Shown piece after piece: positions 19,267-29,800 of a DNA stretch of 64,000 bases. Position 1 is the first letter of the stretch. Every line of letters begins with the position of its first letter. The notes under the pieces were generated by a model. It worked only from the letters and a program-made list of their open reading frames with translations, did no database searches and was not told the origin of the DNA. A program made the translations under genes and the position numbers. Where the stretch lies: contig NZ_CANLOZ010000009.1 in assembly GCF_947492965.1 (NCBI RefSeq), positions 1-64,000 of the forward strand, given 5' to 3'. Source of the DNA: an uncultured Aquimarina sp. (lineage in GTDB: Bacteria; Bacteroidota; Bacteroidia; Flavobacteriales; Flavobacteriaceae).

Positions 19267-19292
19267 TGGATTCCAGCCTACGCTGGAATGAC
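19267..19292. repeat. REP-like palindromic repeat
   Basis: The sequence ATTCCAGC-CTAC-GCTGGAAT (8-bp stem, 4-nt loop) is embedded in a GGATTCCAGCCTACGCTGG context resembling the dispersed extragenic palindromes seen in many bacteria. Only one copy is present in this window, in the 250-nt gap between the methyltransferase and the response-regulator gene. Confidence 0.5.
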
Positions 19293-19496
19293 AATAAAAA
19301 GTTATTGAAATTGCTATAGTTTCTGCTACGACTGAAAGTTGTTACTATTAAACTATGATTTTTTCCTTTTAGCTAAAAAATTAAAAAGGCTAATGGCAAA
19401 ATGCTTTTGTAAAAAGTTCTCAAAAACTAAAAATGAAATACAGTAAGATACATAGTTTTAACCTTCACTAAGATCCATAAATCATAATAAAGCTCT

Positions 19497-20165
19497 CTAT
19501 AACTCTGCGTTTCTAACAAATATCTGGTTTTCGATCGCATGAATCACCAAACCTGCAATATTTTTAGAACCTGTTTTTACCAATAAATTATTTCTATGTC
19601 CTTCTACTGTTCTAGGGCTGATAAATAATTGCTCGGCTATTTCAGAAGTTGTTTTCTGTTCGCAGATTAGTTTTAAGACTTCACGTTCTCGTTTCGTTAA
19701 ATACTCTTCATCTTTAGACTGTTTGCCAGACTTTAGCGAAGCTTCTTCTAGCATGGTCATTACATTCTCATCATAATAAAATCCTTTTATTGCTACGTGA
19801 TTAATAGTATTCACCACTTCGGTAGGTGTTGCATTTTTTGCCAAATATGCTACCGCTCCTTGCTGAATCATATTGGTAATAAATGGTTTACTATAATAAC
19901 TGGTTAATGCTATAATCTTGATATCTGGAAATTTCTTCTTTACGATCTTAGTGGTCTCCACACCATTGAGATCTGGCATTTTTAAATCCATTAGAATAAT
20001 CTCTGGTAAGTCTCTGGTATTATCTAATTGCTTAATTAAATCATTACCATTTTCTGCCTGAATGTTGATATCAATATTTTGCTCTTTATTTAGGATAAAT
20101 GTAATTCCTTGTCGAAATAATGTTTCGTCATCGGCTATCGCTAATTTAATAATGTCTTTCTTCAT
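19497..20165 (-). CDS. NarL/LuxR-type response regulator
   Basis: A 222-residue two-component response regulator. The receiver domain (about residues 5-125) has IADDE acidic residues, the phosphoacceptor Asp in EIILMDLKMPDLNG, LTSYY and the conserved Lys in AYLAKNAT. The C-terminal LuxR helix-turn-helix (about 150-215) shows LTKREREVLKLICEQ and SPRTVEGHRNNLLVKTG. It overlaps the kinase gene by 4 nt (ATGA-type overlap), so the pair is cognate. Targets are not evident. The locus borders the flexirubin cluster, but that alone does not show control of it. Confidence 0.95.
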   Translation of the reverse strand: MKKDIIKLAIADDETLFRQGITFILNKEQNIDINIQAENGNDLIKQLDNTRDLPEIILMDLKMPDLNGVETTKIVKKKFPDIKIIALTSYYSKPFITNMIQQGAVAYLAKNATPTEVVNTINHVAIKGFYYDENVMTMLEEASLKSGKQSKDEEYLTKREREVLKLICEQKTTSEIAEQLFISPRTVEGHRNNLLVKTGSKNIAGLVIHAIENQIFVRNAEL

Positions 20166-20968
20166 TGTTTAGGTGTATTAGTGCTGATGTTAAAAGTTGC
20201 TCCCTTACCGATCTTACTATCGTATGAAAGTTCCCCATCGAGTATGTCTACTCTACTTTCGATATTTTTAAGACCAATCCCTTTGTTCTTATTTACAGAT
20301 TTCACATCGAAGCCTGTTCCGTTGTCTGAATATTTAATGAATACTTGTTCATTTTCTTCATTCATTTGTAAAGTGACCTTAGTAGCGTTACCATGTCTCA
20401 CGGAATTATTAAGTAATTCCTGAATAATCCTGAAGATATGCAATTCATTGCTCTTAGACAATAAATTGGTATAAACAATATTGTGATCAATCTGTAATTT
20501 TTGGCTACAAATAAACTCATCGCAAAGTTCTTCTATTGCCGCCTGCAATCCAAAATTTTCAAGAATCGGAGGTAATAAATTATGTGCTAATCTTCTAGAG
20601 CTTTCTAACGTTTTGGTAGTAACAGCAAGTATATGTTGTAACGTTCGATCTTTTTCGTCATCCTGTAGATTCCCATCGATTAGAAAATTGGTACTTAAAC
20701 TCACCACATTTAGTTTAGAGCTAATAGCATCGTGTAAGTCCTGAGCGATTCTTTTGCGCTCTTCTTCTTGTACTTCGATGGTGCTATGCAGTAAATCTTT
20801 TTGGTAAGAGATCTCCAGATTTGCCTTTTCTAGTTCTGCAGCAATTATTTTTTTACGAGAAAAGAAAAAGAAAAGTACCAACGATACTGCCATTAATAGC
20901 AACACCATAATAGCAATTAAAATAATCACTATGATCTGTGAATCTTCTTGTAATAATTCTTTCTCCAT
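20162..20968 (-). CDS. Sensor histidine kinase of the HisKA_3 type
   Basis: A 268-residue kinase with one N-terminal transmembrane helix (about residues 10-35) and essentially no extracellular sensor domain. The dimerisation/phosphoacceptor motif EEERKRIAQDLHDAISSKLN (about 70-90) holds the phosphorylated His. The ATPase part has the N-box IQELLNNSVRHG and the G-box GIGLKNIESRVDILDG. Without its own sensor domain it probably reads a signal from the adjoining membrane protein. Its start overlaps the membrane-protein gene by about 40 nt and it is translationally coupled to the response regulator. Confidence 0.94.
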   Translation of the reverse strand: MEKELLQEDSQIIVIILIAIMVLLLMAVSLVLFFFFSRKKIIAAELEKANLEISYQKDLLHSTIEVQEEERKRIAQDLHDAISSKLNVVSLSTNFLIDGNLQDDEKDRTLQHILAVTTKTLESSRRLAHNLLPPILENFGLQAAIEELCDEFICSQKLQIDHNIVYTNLLSKSNELHIFRIIQELLNNSVRHGNATKVTLQMNEENEQVFIKYSDNGTGFDVKSVNKNKGIGLKNIESRVDILDGELSYDSKIGKGATFNISTNTPKQ

Positions 20969-21567
20969 TCAATAAAGATTAAGATTTGGAAGATAATATA
21001 AAATATAGCATTTAGTTTCATTAATAATAGATAAGTTTCTTGCGGAATATTTACGTTAAAGATCAAATTCCCTGAAGCAAAGATTAATGTACTACAAATT
21101 AAATATAAAAACACACCTATATTGATTAATAGAAATTTAGGCCTTTCTGTATTTAAGGATTTATAGAAGTAAAACATAGTATATACAATTAAAATAGATT
21201 GGGTCAGTGTAATACCAATTGGATTATAGACCATAATCAAACCCAGGTCTGACAGATATTGATAACACAAAAAAACCAAAACTATTAACATTAGTCCAAG
21301 TACCATTTTTTTGTTCAATAAATGGTAGTAAAACATTGATAACAAAATAAATTGTATTATTAAAAATACATTGTTCATATATAAATTACTCTCATGCAAT
21401 ACAGCCCCAATATATCTCATAGTAAGCTGTATTATCAGGCTACATATTAAGAAAACAGTAAAAAAAACAAGAGCCTTATTCCTATATAAAGCTCTTGAAT
21501 AAATAACAGTATTAAGTATTAGAAAAAAAATACCTATTAAAAAAATTATGTGGTAAAATAAAGGCAT
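20929..21567 (-). CDS. Multi-pass membrane protein encoded with a two-component system
   Basis: A 212-residue hydrophobic protein with about seven transmembrane helices: near residues 4-22, 32-48, 62-82, 87-105, 112-135, 145-168 and 180-200. It ends in a short basic tail (EWRKNYYKKIHRS). I recognise no enzymatic motif. The 7TM-like topology immediately before a sensorless histidine kinase suggests the two form a split sensor, analogous to 7TM-type sensor domains that are fused to kinases elsewhere. It overlaps the upstream small-protein gene by 1 nt and the kinase gene by 40 nt. Confidence 0.75.
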   Translation of the reverse strand: MPLFYHIIFLIGIFFLILNTVIYSRALYRNKALVFFTVFLICSLIIQLTMRYIGAVLHESNLYMNNVFLIIQFILLSMFYYHLLNKKMVLGLMLIVLVFLCYQYLSDLGLIMVYNPIGITLTQSILIVYTMFYFYKSLNTERPKFLLINIGVFLYLICSTLIFASGNLIFNVNIPQETYLLLMKLNAIFYIIFQILIFIEWRKNYYKKIHRS

Positions 21568-21998
21568 TAATTTAATGGACTATTTGGATCACAAAATGGA
21601 GGGCAAGGAGAGGTTACATCAAAAAGTCCACTACTAGAATTATCTAATACTTTAGTGGCAGATTTGGCATCTACCTGGACTTGACCATTAATGATATCTC
21701 TATAGACTCCATCATCTCCTTTTTGTGTTCCTACCAGAATTACTTTTTCTAAGTTCGCACCAGAATCTAACATTTCTATAGCCATATAAGAACGTACATC
21801 TAAAGCATTATCAGTAGCGTATTGTTGCGCTTGTTCAGCAACATCATCAGCTAAAATACCCATTTCATTTAATACTTCGATAAGATCAACAGCAGGTATC
21901 AAATAAGCTCTACTATTTTCGGGATATTGCGTTCTCCATCTTTGTGTCCAATCCTGAGCTGTTTCTAAAGAAATTGTGTTTTCGTTGTTTGGATTCAT
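21567..21998 (-). CDS. Small protein with C-terminal Cys-Pro-Pro-Phe-Cys tail
   Basis: An unrecognised 143-residue acidic, soluble protein. It lacks a signal peptide. Residues 10-90 look helical and globular (TAQDWTQRWRTQYPE, LNEMGILADDVAEQAQQYA). The end is distinctive: after a Ser-rich linker at 120-124 comes GLFDVTSPCPPFCDPNSPLN with Cys132 and Cys136. The tail looks like a detachable or displayed module. The protein is the first of a four-gene unit with a membrane protein, a kinase and a regulator, joined by 1-nt and longer overlaps, so it probably supplies or modulates their signal. That role is inference from context only. Confidence 0.7.
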   Translation of the reverse strand: MNPNNENTISLETAQDWTQRWRTQYPENSRAYLIPAVDLIEVLNEMGILADDVAEQAQQYATDNALDVRSYMAIEMLDSGANLEKVILVGTQKGDDGVYRDIINGQVQVDAKSATKVLDNSSSGLFDVTSPCPPFCDPNSPLN

Positions 21999-22231
21999 TG
22001 TGTTTTTAGATTTAAATTAGTAATTAGATTAAACGTACAAAATATGGAGTAAGGGTATATCAACTTTACAAGTAGTAATAATGAAATTATTATAGCTCAT
22101 AAAGATTTTTCTAAAATTAGAATAATTCCTACTTAAATCGTAAAGTTTTATAGAAAATTTTCTGTCAATTTAAGCAAACATCCTTCTTGTGATTGAAAAT
22201 CAAAGACATAAATAAGAACATCCATCCCCAA

Positions 22232-22251
22232 CCCTTCCTTCAAAGGAAGGG
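22232..22251. repeat. Palindromic repeat in the gap beside the pigment cluster
   Basis: CCCTTCCTT-CA-AAGGAAGGG forms a 9-bp inverted repeat in the roughly 300-nt gap (21999-22299) between the signalling unit and the end of the flexirubin operon. It resembles dispersed CCCTTCC/GGAAGGG extragenic palindromes common in Bacteroidota. It could also act as a weak terminator, but no T-run follows. The rest of the gap holds nothing recognisable. Confidence 0.5.
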
Positions 22252-22299
22252 AGTTAAGAAGTCTCTTTAGCAAGGATATTTATTAAGGAGGCGTTTATT

Positions 22300-23628
22300 T
22301 TAACTCTTATCTGTAGATACTAATCCTCTGGAGTCTATAAACGAAATAGGTTTTCTGCTCATCTCTGGGAATTTTTTAGCTTTTAATGCCTCTTTAGAAT
22401 TTAATACCAAATCTGGTACTACTCTAAGATTGGCTCTAAGATGTTCCTTTAGTTCTTTTTGTCGCAATGCAGATAGAGTATCGGATATATGAATTAATAG
22501 TTTATCAGTACCCAAATCTCCTGTAATCACCTCAATAACATACATTCCCAATCCTTCGAAACTAGTTAACACCTCGATAACGCTTTGTGGATACAAAGTA
22601 GTTCCTTTGTATTTGATCATATGTTTCTTTCTACCCAAAACCGGGCTTAATCGCATCGTTGTTCTACCACAAGTACAAGGTTCTGTATGCGCTTGTACCA
22701 TATCACCAGTGGTGTAGCGAATTAGTGGCATTGCTTCAATTCCCAACGTAGTAATTGCTAACTCTCCCACTTCTCCTTCTATTACAGGAATACCTTTATC
22801 ATCTAAAATTTCGGTGATGATCAATTCTGGACGATGGTGTCCTCCCTGATGGGCGGAACATTCTGTAAACGCAGTACTCATCTCGGTAGAAGCATAGGTA
22901 GAATACAATTCTATATCCCACTTTTCTTTAATTTTACTTCCAAGGGTATTCAACTTAAAATCCTGATCTCTTAGTGGTTCTCCAATACAAATGGCAGCTT
23001 TTACAGAAGAATTATTATAGTCTATTCCGTTAGCTTCTGCATAGGAAATCAGTTTTAATAAAAAGGAAGGAACCACCACTAAATAGGTAGATTGAAAACG
23101 ATGTATAGAATCCCATTGTAATTCTGGAATTCCAGATCCTACTCTAACCATAGCTGCGCCTAGTTTTCTGGTGCCTAGAAAATACGCTAATCCTGCCATA
23201 AATCTACGATCCAAGGTTGTTGTGAGCTGTACTACATCATTTTTAGTAACTCCTGCCGTGGCAAAAGAAGTAGCCTCGTTATAAGCCAATCGCTGTAAAT
23301 CCTTTTCTGTAAGAGCAAAGGTAACTGGCTTTCCCAAGGTACCCGAAGTAGTTACATAATCTACAATCTCTGATTTTGGAACACATAAAAAATCATCATT
23401 ATACGCTTGTAAATCATCCTTAGTTGTAATCGGTAACTTTTTAAGATCTTCTACAGTATGAATATCAGATGCTGAAAGACCTAGTTTGTCAAACAATCGT
23501 TTATAGTAAGGAGAGTTTTTTAGTACAAAAGAAATTAAGGCTGTGAGCTTTTCGTTTTGCATCTTTGTTATCTCCTCTTGTGTAGATCGTTCAATATCCT
23601 GAGTCATCAGCTTAAATTTTTCGTTCAC
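22300..23628 (-). CDS. Aryl-acid adenylating ligase of the phenylacetate-CoA ligase type
   Basis: A 442-residue ANL-superfamily ligase related to phenylacetate-CoA ligase. The ATP-binding loop TTSGTLGKP is at residues 93-101, the LYSTYASTEMS motif at about 235-245, and the RYTTGDM motif follows. Cys-x-Cys (CTCGRTTMRLSPVLGR) precedes the lid domain. In flexirubin loci such an enzyme is expected to activate the aromatic starter, 4-coumarate from the ammonia-lyase, for loading on the acyl carrier protein. It is the last gene of the 27-gene minus-strand run and overlaps the preceding gene by 17 nt. ACP rather than CoA as acceptor is inferred from the pathway. Confidence 0.85.
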   Translation of the reverse strand: MNEKFKLMTQDIERSTQEEITKMQNEKLTALISFVLKNSPYYKRLFDKLGLSASDIHTVEDLKKLPITTKDDLQAYNDDFLCVPKSEIVDYVTTSGTLGKPVTFALTEKDLQRLAYNEATSFATAGVTKNDVVQLTTTLDRRFMAGLAYFLGTRKLGAAMVRVGSGIPELQWDSIHRFQSTYLVVVPSFLLKLISYAEANGIDYNNSSVKAAICIGEPLRDQDFKLNTLGSKIKEKWDIELYSTYASTEMSTAFTECSAHQGGHHRPELIITEILDDKGIPVIEGEVGELAITTLGIEAMPLIRYTTGDMVQAHTEPCTCGRTTMRLSPVLGRKKHMIKYKGTTLYPQSVIEVLTSFEGLGMYVIEVITGDLGTDKLLIHISDTLSALRQKELKEHLRANLRVVPDLVLNSKEALKAKKFPEMSRKPISFIDSRGLVSTDKS

Positions 23629-25279
23629 ATTTTCTAATATACTTCTGTATATTTTTTACATCCGGAACTGTAGTTACTTCTCTTTTTAATGCTTGCTTAA
23701 AAGCTATTAATGCTTTTTTATACTTTTTATGAGTATAGTAATATTCGCCCAATACATAATAAGTAGCCCAGTAATTAGTATTTAAATTCTGAAATGTAGT
23801 AAGCTCATCATCAGAAATAGCTATTTCATTTTCGGTAGCGCTTTCTATCTTTCTACTTAAAATTCTGAACGCTTCATAGTTCTCATATGTTTTGGTATGG
23901 ATAAAAGGATCTTCTGGAACATTCATTTCTTCTGAAGCAATCACTACTTCTTCTTTTTGTACAGCGATGCTATCAAAAACCTCATCCAAATCATATGCTA
24001 CAAACTCTCCCATTTGATAAGGATTGGTAGACACCCATACTCTTTTTTCTTCTGGTTGAAAAACAATACCATGATGTGCTAACATCTGATTTAGTGCTTT
24101 TTCATTACCATAACCGATCAGTTTATCTTTTAGTCCTTCTCTATTTCTTAAAATGGCGACTGCCTTTTCTGGGTTTAGTTTATCATTTTCTGATAAGAGT
24201 TCTGTCATTCGCTGATATCTATAAAAAGAATGACTCTCTTCTATCGCTTTTTGGTTTCGTTTATCTTCTTTATAAGAATCACTCTGAAAGTGATTAGAAC
24301 AAATCAATTGATTCGAATTAGGAACGTTGTACACTCCAAAATTATCTGGAGAAACTTCTATCAAGGCTGCTCTTTTATCTTTGGCACTACCGATCATAAT
24401 AGATTCTGAAACGAATACTTCTCTTTTCCTTGCAATTGCTACTGCTTCTTCTATGGTCGAGGCATATTGTAAAATTTCTCTGGTAAGGATGGAAATAGGA
24501 GTTTTGGCAATCAAAGGAATTTTTGATTTTCCCGCATTTATGGTAACGGTTAATCCCGTTTCATTCATACCAGATAATGCTCCCATCATTCCGGCCCAGC
24601 CATATGTCATAAATTTATAACCGTCAGAAGGATTCATGAAGGTAACCAGTTTCTCTTTGGAAAAATCGTCACCTGCATAGAAATCAAAATTACGACCTAT
24701 TAACAGTTTTCCATCATCAGTTTTATCTCCCCAAGCGGCAAAGGAAGTACATCCTACCAACATTAGATCTTGCAATGCATGACCGATGTCATGAGCTCCA
24801 TGTGCATAGAGCATACGTACATAAGGCTCGGCAAAATCGTTATAATCATTGGAAGCATAACGTGAAACTCCGTAAATCTCTGTTTTAAACTCTTCAGGAA
24901 CATTAAGATGTAGCTTTCTATTATACCAAGCTACCACTTTACTTAAGAATCTTAAATAACTTTCTGAAGGAACTAATTCTGTTACTTTTCCAATAAAAGC
25001 ATCTTCCTGAATCTTTATCAACTCTCTACTCAGACTTCCGGCAGCAATACCTCTTTCTAGTGGTTTTCCTTCTATATACAGCTCCCATAAACCTTGCTTA
25101 TTTTTTCGCAATAGATTATTATTAAGCGTAAAGAATGTATCACTATGTTTTATTCTTGTGGTATCTACTGTTTCTATTCCCGAAATATCAGGTCGTGCTT
25201 CTAGTGATTTTTTAACGCCACAAGAAGATACGAGTAACAATAGAACTACCAAAAATATATGATGTAAACAACTCTTCAT
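23612..25279 (-). CDS. C45-type (AAT-like) Ntn acyltransferase/hydrolase lipoprotein
   Basis: A 555-residue exported protein. I use the ATG at 25279, which overlaps the upstream stop by 1 nt and gives a lipoprotein signal peptide with lipobox LVSSC (Cys20). An upstream in-frame start would bury this signal. The core matches the peptidase C45 / acyl-CoA:6-aminopenicillanate acyltransferase family: the predicted autocatalytic nucleophile is Cys177 in MLVGCTSFAAWG, followed by GRNFDFY and GWAGMMGALSGMNETGLTVTIN. The last 60 or so residues form a TPR-like helix pair. Family members form or break amide and ester bonds to acyl groups, so in this locus it is a candidate for joining or trimming the polyene ester outside the cytoplasm; that is inference. 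Confidence 0.82.
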   Translation of the reverse strand: MKSCLHHIFLVVLLLLVSSCGVKKSLEARPDISGIETVDTTRIKHSDTFFTLNNNLLRKNKQGLWELYIEGKPLERGIAAGSLSRELIKIQEDAFIGKVTELVPSESYLRFLSKVVAWYNRKLHLNVPEEFKTEIYGVSRYASNDYNDFAEPYVRMLYAHGAHDIGHALQDLMLVGCTSFAAWGDKTDDGKLLIGRNFDFYAGDDFSKEKLVTFMNPSDGYKFMTYGWAGMMGALSGMNETGLTVTINAGKSKIPLIAKTPISILTREILQYASTIEEAVAIARKREVFVSESIMIGSAKDKRAALIEVSPDNFGVYNVPNSNQLICSNHFQSDSYKEDKRNQKAIEESHSFYRYQRMTELLSENDKLNPEKAVAILRNREGLKDKLIGYGNEKALNQMLAHHGIVFQPEEKRVWVSTNPYQMGEFVAYDLDEVFDSIAVQKEEVVIASEEMNVPEDPFIHTKTYENYEAFRILSRKIESATENEIAISDDELTTFQNLNTNYWATYYVLGEYYYTHKKYKKALIAFKQALKREVTTVPDVKNIQKYIRKCERKI

Positions 25280-26820
25280 TAGGAATCTAACAACTCTTTT
25301 TCGGCTAAAGCACTTTTGATGTCCTTCAATAACTTTTCTTTTCCCACCAGTTCTCCGCAAGTAACTACAGCACTAATGGTAACACCTAATACTCCATGCA
25401 TATTTAATCCTTGCCCCGTAAATAATAAATTAGGAATCTTAGTTCTTGGAGATAGAAATGATTTCATCGGATTATCAGCATCTTTTGCAAATCCGTACAT
25501 AGATCCTTCATAACAGCCAATATAATCTCTATATGATAACGGTGTAGAGGTATGCACAGACTTTATGCATGATCGAATATTTGGAAACTTCTTTTCAATT
25601 TCTTTGAGGTAAGCTTCTATTTTTCTTTGCTTAAATTCTTCATAATCTTCACCCCTTTCATTCTTTTTCGCAACCGTATTAAATGTATCCGCCCAAGGAG
25701 CAGTTTCTTCAAAACGCATGTACGCTATCGATGTTAAATTTTCAGCATAGCCAGGATTTTTAAGATCCTCATTCATGGATATCAAATACGCTTCTGGCCA
25801 GTTCTCTTCCTCATACTCCTGCGTAGTCCATACTTTTTCCGCTGTATTCGTGTGATAATAGTTTTTATTCAAGTAAGGGAAGGTTCCTTTTTCAAAAACG
25901 ATATAAATACTGAAGGAAGAAATGATGCTTTCTGTATTTTGTATTCTCTTGTAATACAAATTCCTGAAGCGTTCTTTGCCAATAATCTGCAAGGTGAGTT
26001 TAGGATCTACATTGGAGATAAAGTTATCACCATAGAAGGTATCTCCTTTGGTTGTAGAAACAGATACTATTTCTTTTTCTTCAAAATTAAAACTATTAAC
26101 CTCCTGATACTTATAAATCGTTCCTCCTAAAGCTCTAAATCTCTTTACCAAGAGTTTTGCTATCTGACTTCCTCCTTGTATACATCTCCAGGCACTTTCC
26201 ATATACGAGTTGATCGACAATGCGTGTACGTAGAAAGGTGTTTTATCTGGATCACCTGCATATAACAAATTTGATCCAGCTAGTACCGCTCTTAATTTTG
26301 GATCTTTTACTACGCTATCGATGTAATCTTTTGCCTTTAGTGTCAAAAGATCTTCTCCATAATAGCGATCACCTTCTTCTAAATTATACAGCGGAAATTT
26401 ATAACAGGTATCTTTTACTTTCTGCACATATGTCTTTATCCCTTCCTCTTCTTCAGGAAAGAACTTAACCAATTGCTTTACAAAATTATCATATCCTTGA
26501 GCATGCGGATATTCCTTTTCATCACCATCGAAAGTTATAACATCATAGGCATCTAAATTCATCCTTTTGATCTTAAGATCATCCATGATATCCAGGTACG
26601 AAAAGTATTGATATAAATTTTGTCCTTTATCTAAGCCTCCTATATAATGAATTCCGGTATCGAATATGCTTTTATCTCTTACGAAGGTTTGTAGATTACC
26701 TCCAAACTGATTGTTTTTTTCGAGTACACATACTTTTTTACCCTCTTTGGCAAGAATGTTCGCAGAAACCAATCCTCCTAGTCCACTACCGATAATAACA
26801 ACATCAAATTTATCTTGCAT
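25279..26820 (-). CDS. FAD-dependent phytoene-desaturase-like oxidoreductase
   Basis: A 513-residue flavoprotein of the CrtI/CrtISO-like amine-oxidase superfamily. The dinucleotide-binding motif is IIGSGLGGLVSANILAKEGK at residues 9-28, followed by the acidic VLEKN and the NLQTF motif. The C-terminal FAD-binding signature is TGQGLNMHGVLGV at about 480. Such genes recur in flexirubin and aryl polyene loci; possible jobs are oxidation of the polyene or of the dialkyl-cyclohexanedione to the resorcinol. It is sandwiched by 1-3 nt spacings in the operon. Confidence 0.85.
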   Translation of the reverse strand: MQDKFDVVIIGSGLGGLVSANILAKEGKKVCVLEKNNQFGGNLQTFVRDKSIFDTGIHYIGGLDKGQNLYQYFSYLDIMDDLKIKRMNLDAYDVITFDGDEKEYPHAQGYDNFVKQLVKFFPEEEEGIKTYVQKVKDTCYKFPLYNLEEGDRYYGEDLLTLKAKDYIDSVVKDPKLRAVLAGSNLLYAGDPDKTPFYVHALSINSYMESAWRCIQGGSQIAKLLVKRFRALGGTIYKYQEVNSFNFEEKEIVSVSTTKGDTFYGDNFISNVDPKLTLQIIGKERFRNLYYKRIQNTESIISSFSIYIVFEKGTFPYLNKNYYHTNTAEKVWTTQEYEEENWPEAYLISMNEDLKNPGYAENLTSIAYMRFEETAPWADTFNTVAKKNERGEDYEEFKQRKIEAYLKEIEKKFPNIRSCIKSVHTSTPLSYRDYIGCYEGSMYGFAKDADNPMKSFLSPRTKIPNLLFTGQGLNMHGVLGVTISAVVTCGELVGKEKLLKDIKSALAEKELLDS

Positions 26821-26823
26821 GTA

Positions 26824-29800
26824 TTATATTCTATTCAAAACTGTTAATCCAAATTCTTGAGAAGACACTTTAAAAGTTTCTTTCAACAACTCGGAAAGAT
26901 AATTTTCTTCAGAGAACAAAACGATACGTTTTATATCCTCTGATACTATTTTTTCTAAATGTTGTGGTTGTACTGGTATAGCTGTATGTAACAAAAGTAC
27001 ATCAAATTTCGACGATGTCAAATCTTCACTATCCACAAATTCTATTTTGTTTCTAATTGTAGTATAGCAATTTTTTACAACACTTAATTTTTCACTATCC
27101 GCTACTATTCCTTTGAGTTTAGCATACGGTCTTTTAAAGGAAATATATAACAATAACTGTCCATACTGATCATCATATACCAAAACTCGATCCTTATGAT
27201 CAATATAACTAGTAGCTTTATAAAATCTTTCTTTGTTTTCTGAATAATCTAATGCCACTTTTCTGTAACAACTTTTATACCTATAATTATTCAGTAATGC
27301 TTTTTTATAGTAATCTACGCCTTCTAAGTCACTCTGTAACTCTGTATATTGATCTTTGAAATATGCGCTTATCTTTTTTGTTCTTTCGGTATAACCTTCG
27401 CCAAAATCAACATTATCATTAGTGATTCTAGGTAATATCTTTAATTGAATAGCACCATCGTGGATAATAAAATCTCCTTTTGGAGATACCTGTGCATTTC
27501 CATGAATAACAACAGGTAAGATGTCCAAATCTAATTCTTGCGCTAAATAAAAAGACCCTTTGTGGAATCTACTCATTTTTGCCGTATTTGTTCTACTACC
27601 TTCAGGGAATGCAATTAACGAATATCCTTGCTTTACTTTTTCTCTAAGATGTTCCACGCCGCCTTCTATACCTGAAGAAACCGGATAAAAACCTGCCAAT
27701 TTTGCAGCACGACCAAAAACCGGATTATCATATACCCAATCTTTTACTAAAAAGATAAGTTTTGGATACAACATTCCTATAGAAATAATATCCAAAAATG
27801 AAGAGTGATTTGCTATGATAATGCATTGCTTACTGAAATCTTCATTTTCTGGATTATACACTCTCTTTTTTACAAAAGGATTAGAATATAATACGGATCG
27901 CATCAATTTAGAAACTACCCTATGAAAAACACTCATTTTCTTTTTCATCTTTGCAGGAAACCAAGGAATGATCAGACTGCTTAGTAGTGATACGATAAAT
28001 CCTCCAATAATAAAATACCCAAAACTAAATATTGACCATAGTGTTTGTCTAAGTCTTAAAGGTGCTAGCCCTTTCTTTACTCTATTTGTTATAAAAGTTC
28101 TGAATAACATTGGCTGAATGGTAAAAGCCACCAAAACAGCTGAAAAAATCCCTATTAAGGATACTGTAGATATTGATCTTAATGCGGGATGTTTTGCAAA
28201 AATTAAAACTCCAACTCCTAAAATTGTAGTAATAACCGATAAAAGAATGGACGTTTTGTAAGTATGAAGTTCTTTTACACCATAGGTAAATTCTTTTATT
28301 AAACCATTGGTAATAAAGATGCTATAATCTACGCCCAGACCAAAAATAAATGTGGAAATAATTACATTAAAAATATTAAAATCTATTCCCAAGATTTTCA
28401 TGACTCCTAAGGTTATCACCCAGGTTATTGCAATCGGTAATGCTGTGATAAGAGTAAGCATAGGATCCCTGTAAAACAAGAGCAGCAATGCTACTACCGC
28501 TATTAAAGAATATCCAATTAACGAATTGAAATCGTTTTTAAGATTCCCTAATAGCGTTTCATTTAGCTGCTTCCGATCAATTACTACTGTGTTAGAAATC
28601 TTGCTTAGTGATGCATTTAGTTGATCCGTATTTTCATGATTTACTTTAATTGCAGAAACTACCGTTGCGAAGTTAGGTTCGGTAGTCACAAACTCTTCTA
28701 AGTACAATTCTTTGATATTTTGATACTCCTCGAAACCAATAGGATTAATTTTATTGGTAAGCATTGCATAAAACTGATGAAAGGTCTGCGGTTTAAAACC
28801 AAGAACATTTCCTTTTTCTATCAATAAATTAGTGAGAGAATCTCTACGCTTTTGCGTCCAAAATTCATTCCAGAGTTTAATTTTTTCCTGCTGGGCTTCT
28901 TTGGATAAAACCACACCTCCTACAGAACTAAAATTAATGATCTCTTCATTAATTTTCTTTTTTTCTAAGGTTTTAAACAGCTTATTATTGGCATTTAATG
29001 CTTCATTTAGAGAAGAACCGTACGAAACCAAGTAGATTGATTTGGCTTTATTATTATTAATACGATCTAAATCTTCTTCTGCCGCCAACAACTCTTCTGG
29101 TTGGTAGTTCATCGTATTTAAATCTGTATTAAAACCGACTTTATGGAATAAAAACAAGCCAATAATAAATATCAAGCTAATCAGCCCGATTAATACTTTG
29201 TTCTTATGAAACTTGATTTGCGAAACTCTATCAATAAATGTTTTTCGCTCACTTTTTACAGTTTTAGAAAAGCGATATACTTGCGGAATAAATAATAAAG
29301 CAAATACAGAGGCTCCTACTACACTAATTGCTGCAAAAATACCCAGATCATTTAATGCTTCCGACTTTACAAAAACCAAACATAAAAATGCTACCGCCGT
29401 TGTTAAACTACTCATAAGAACTGGCATAGAAACATCTTTATATAATTCTTTTACATCATTATTATTTCTAAAATGCGTAAGAATATGTAAGGAATAATCC
29501 AATGTGATTCCTAATAACACTGAACCAATTCCAAGTGAAATAGCTGATATCTTACCTTTGATCAAATAGAGAATCGCAATAGCTACAATAGCTCCAAATA
29601 CAGTTGGTGTAAAAATAATAAGAGGTACCGCTAGTTTTCTATAAAAGAAAATAAGTATTAGCAATAAGATTGTCATTGCGATACTTACGGTAAGTTGAAT
29701 ATCACTCTTTATTTGTTTTGCGTTTGCTACAGCGTATAAGGTAGATCCAAACAAAGTGGCACTTGCAGTTTCCTTATAAGTACTATTTAAATCTTCCGTA

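Noticed and set aside
22201..22260. Riboswitch or small RNA gene in the gap at 22.0-22.3 kb
   Set aside because: Only a short CCCTTCC/GGAAGGG palindrome is present; no conserved RNA architecture or T-run terminator is visible.
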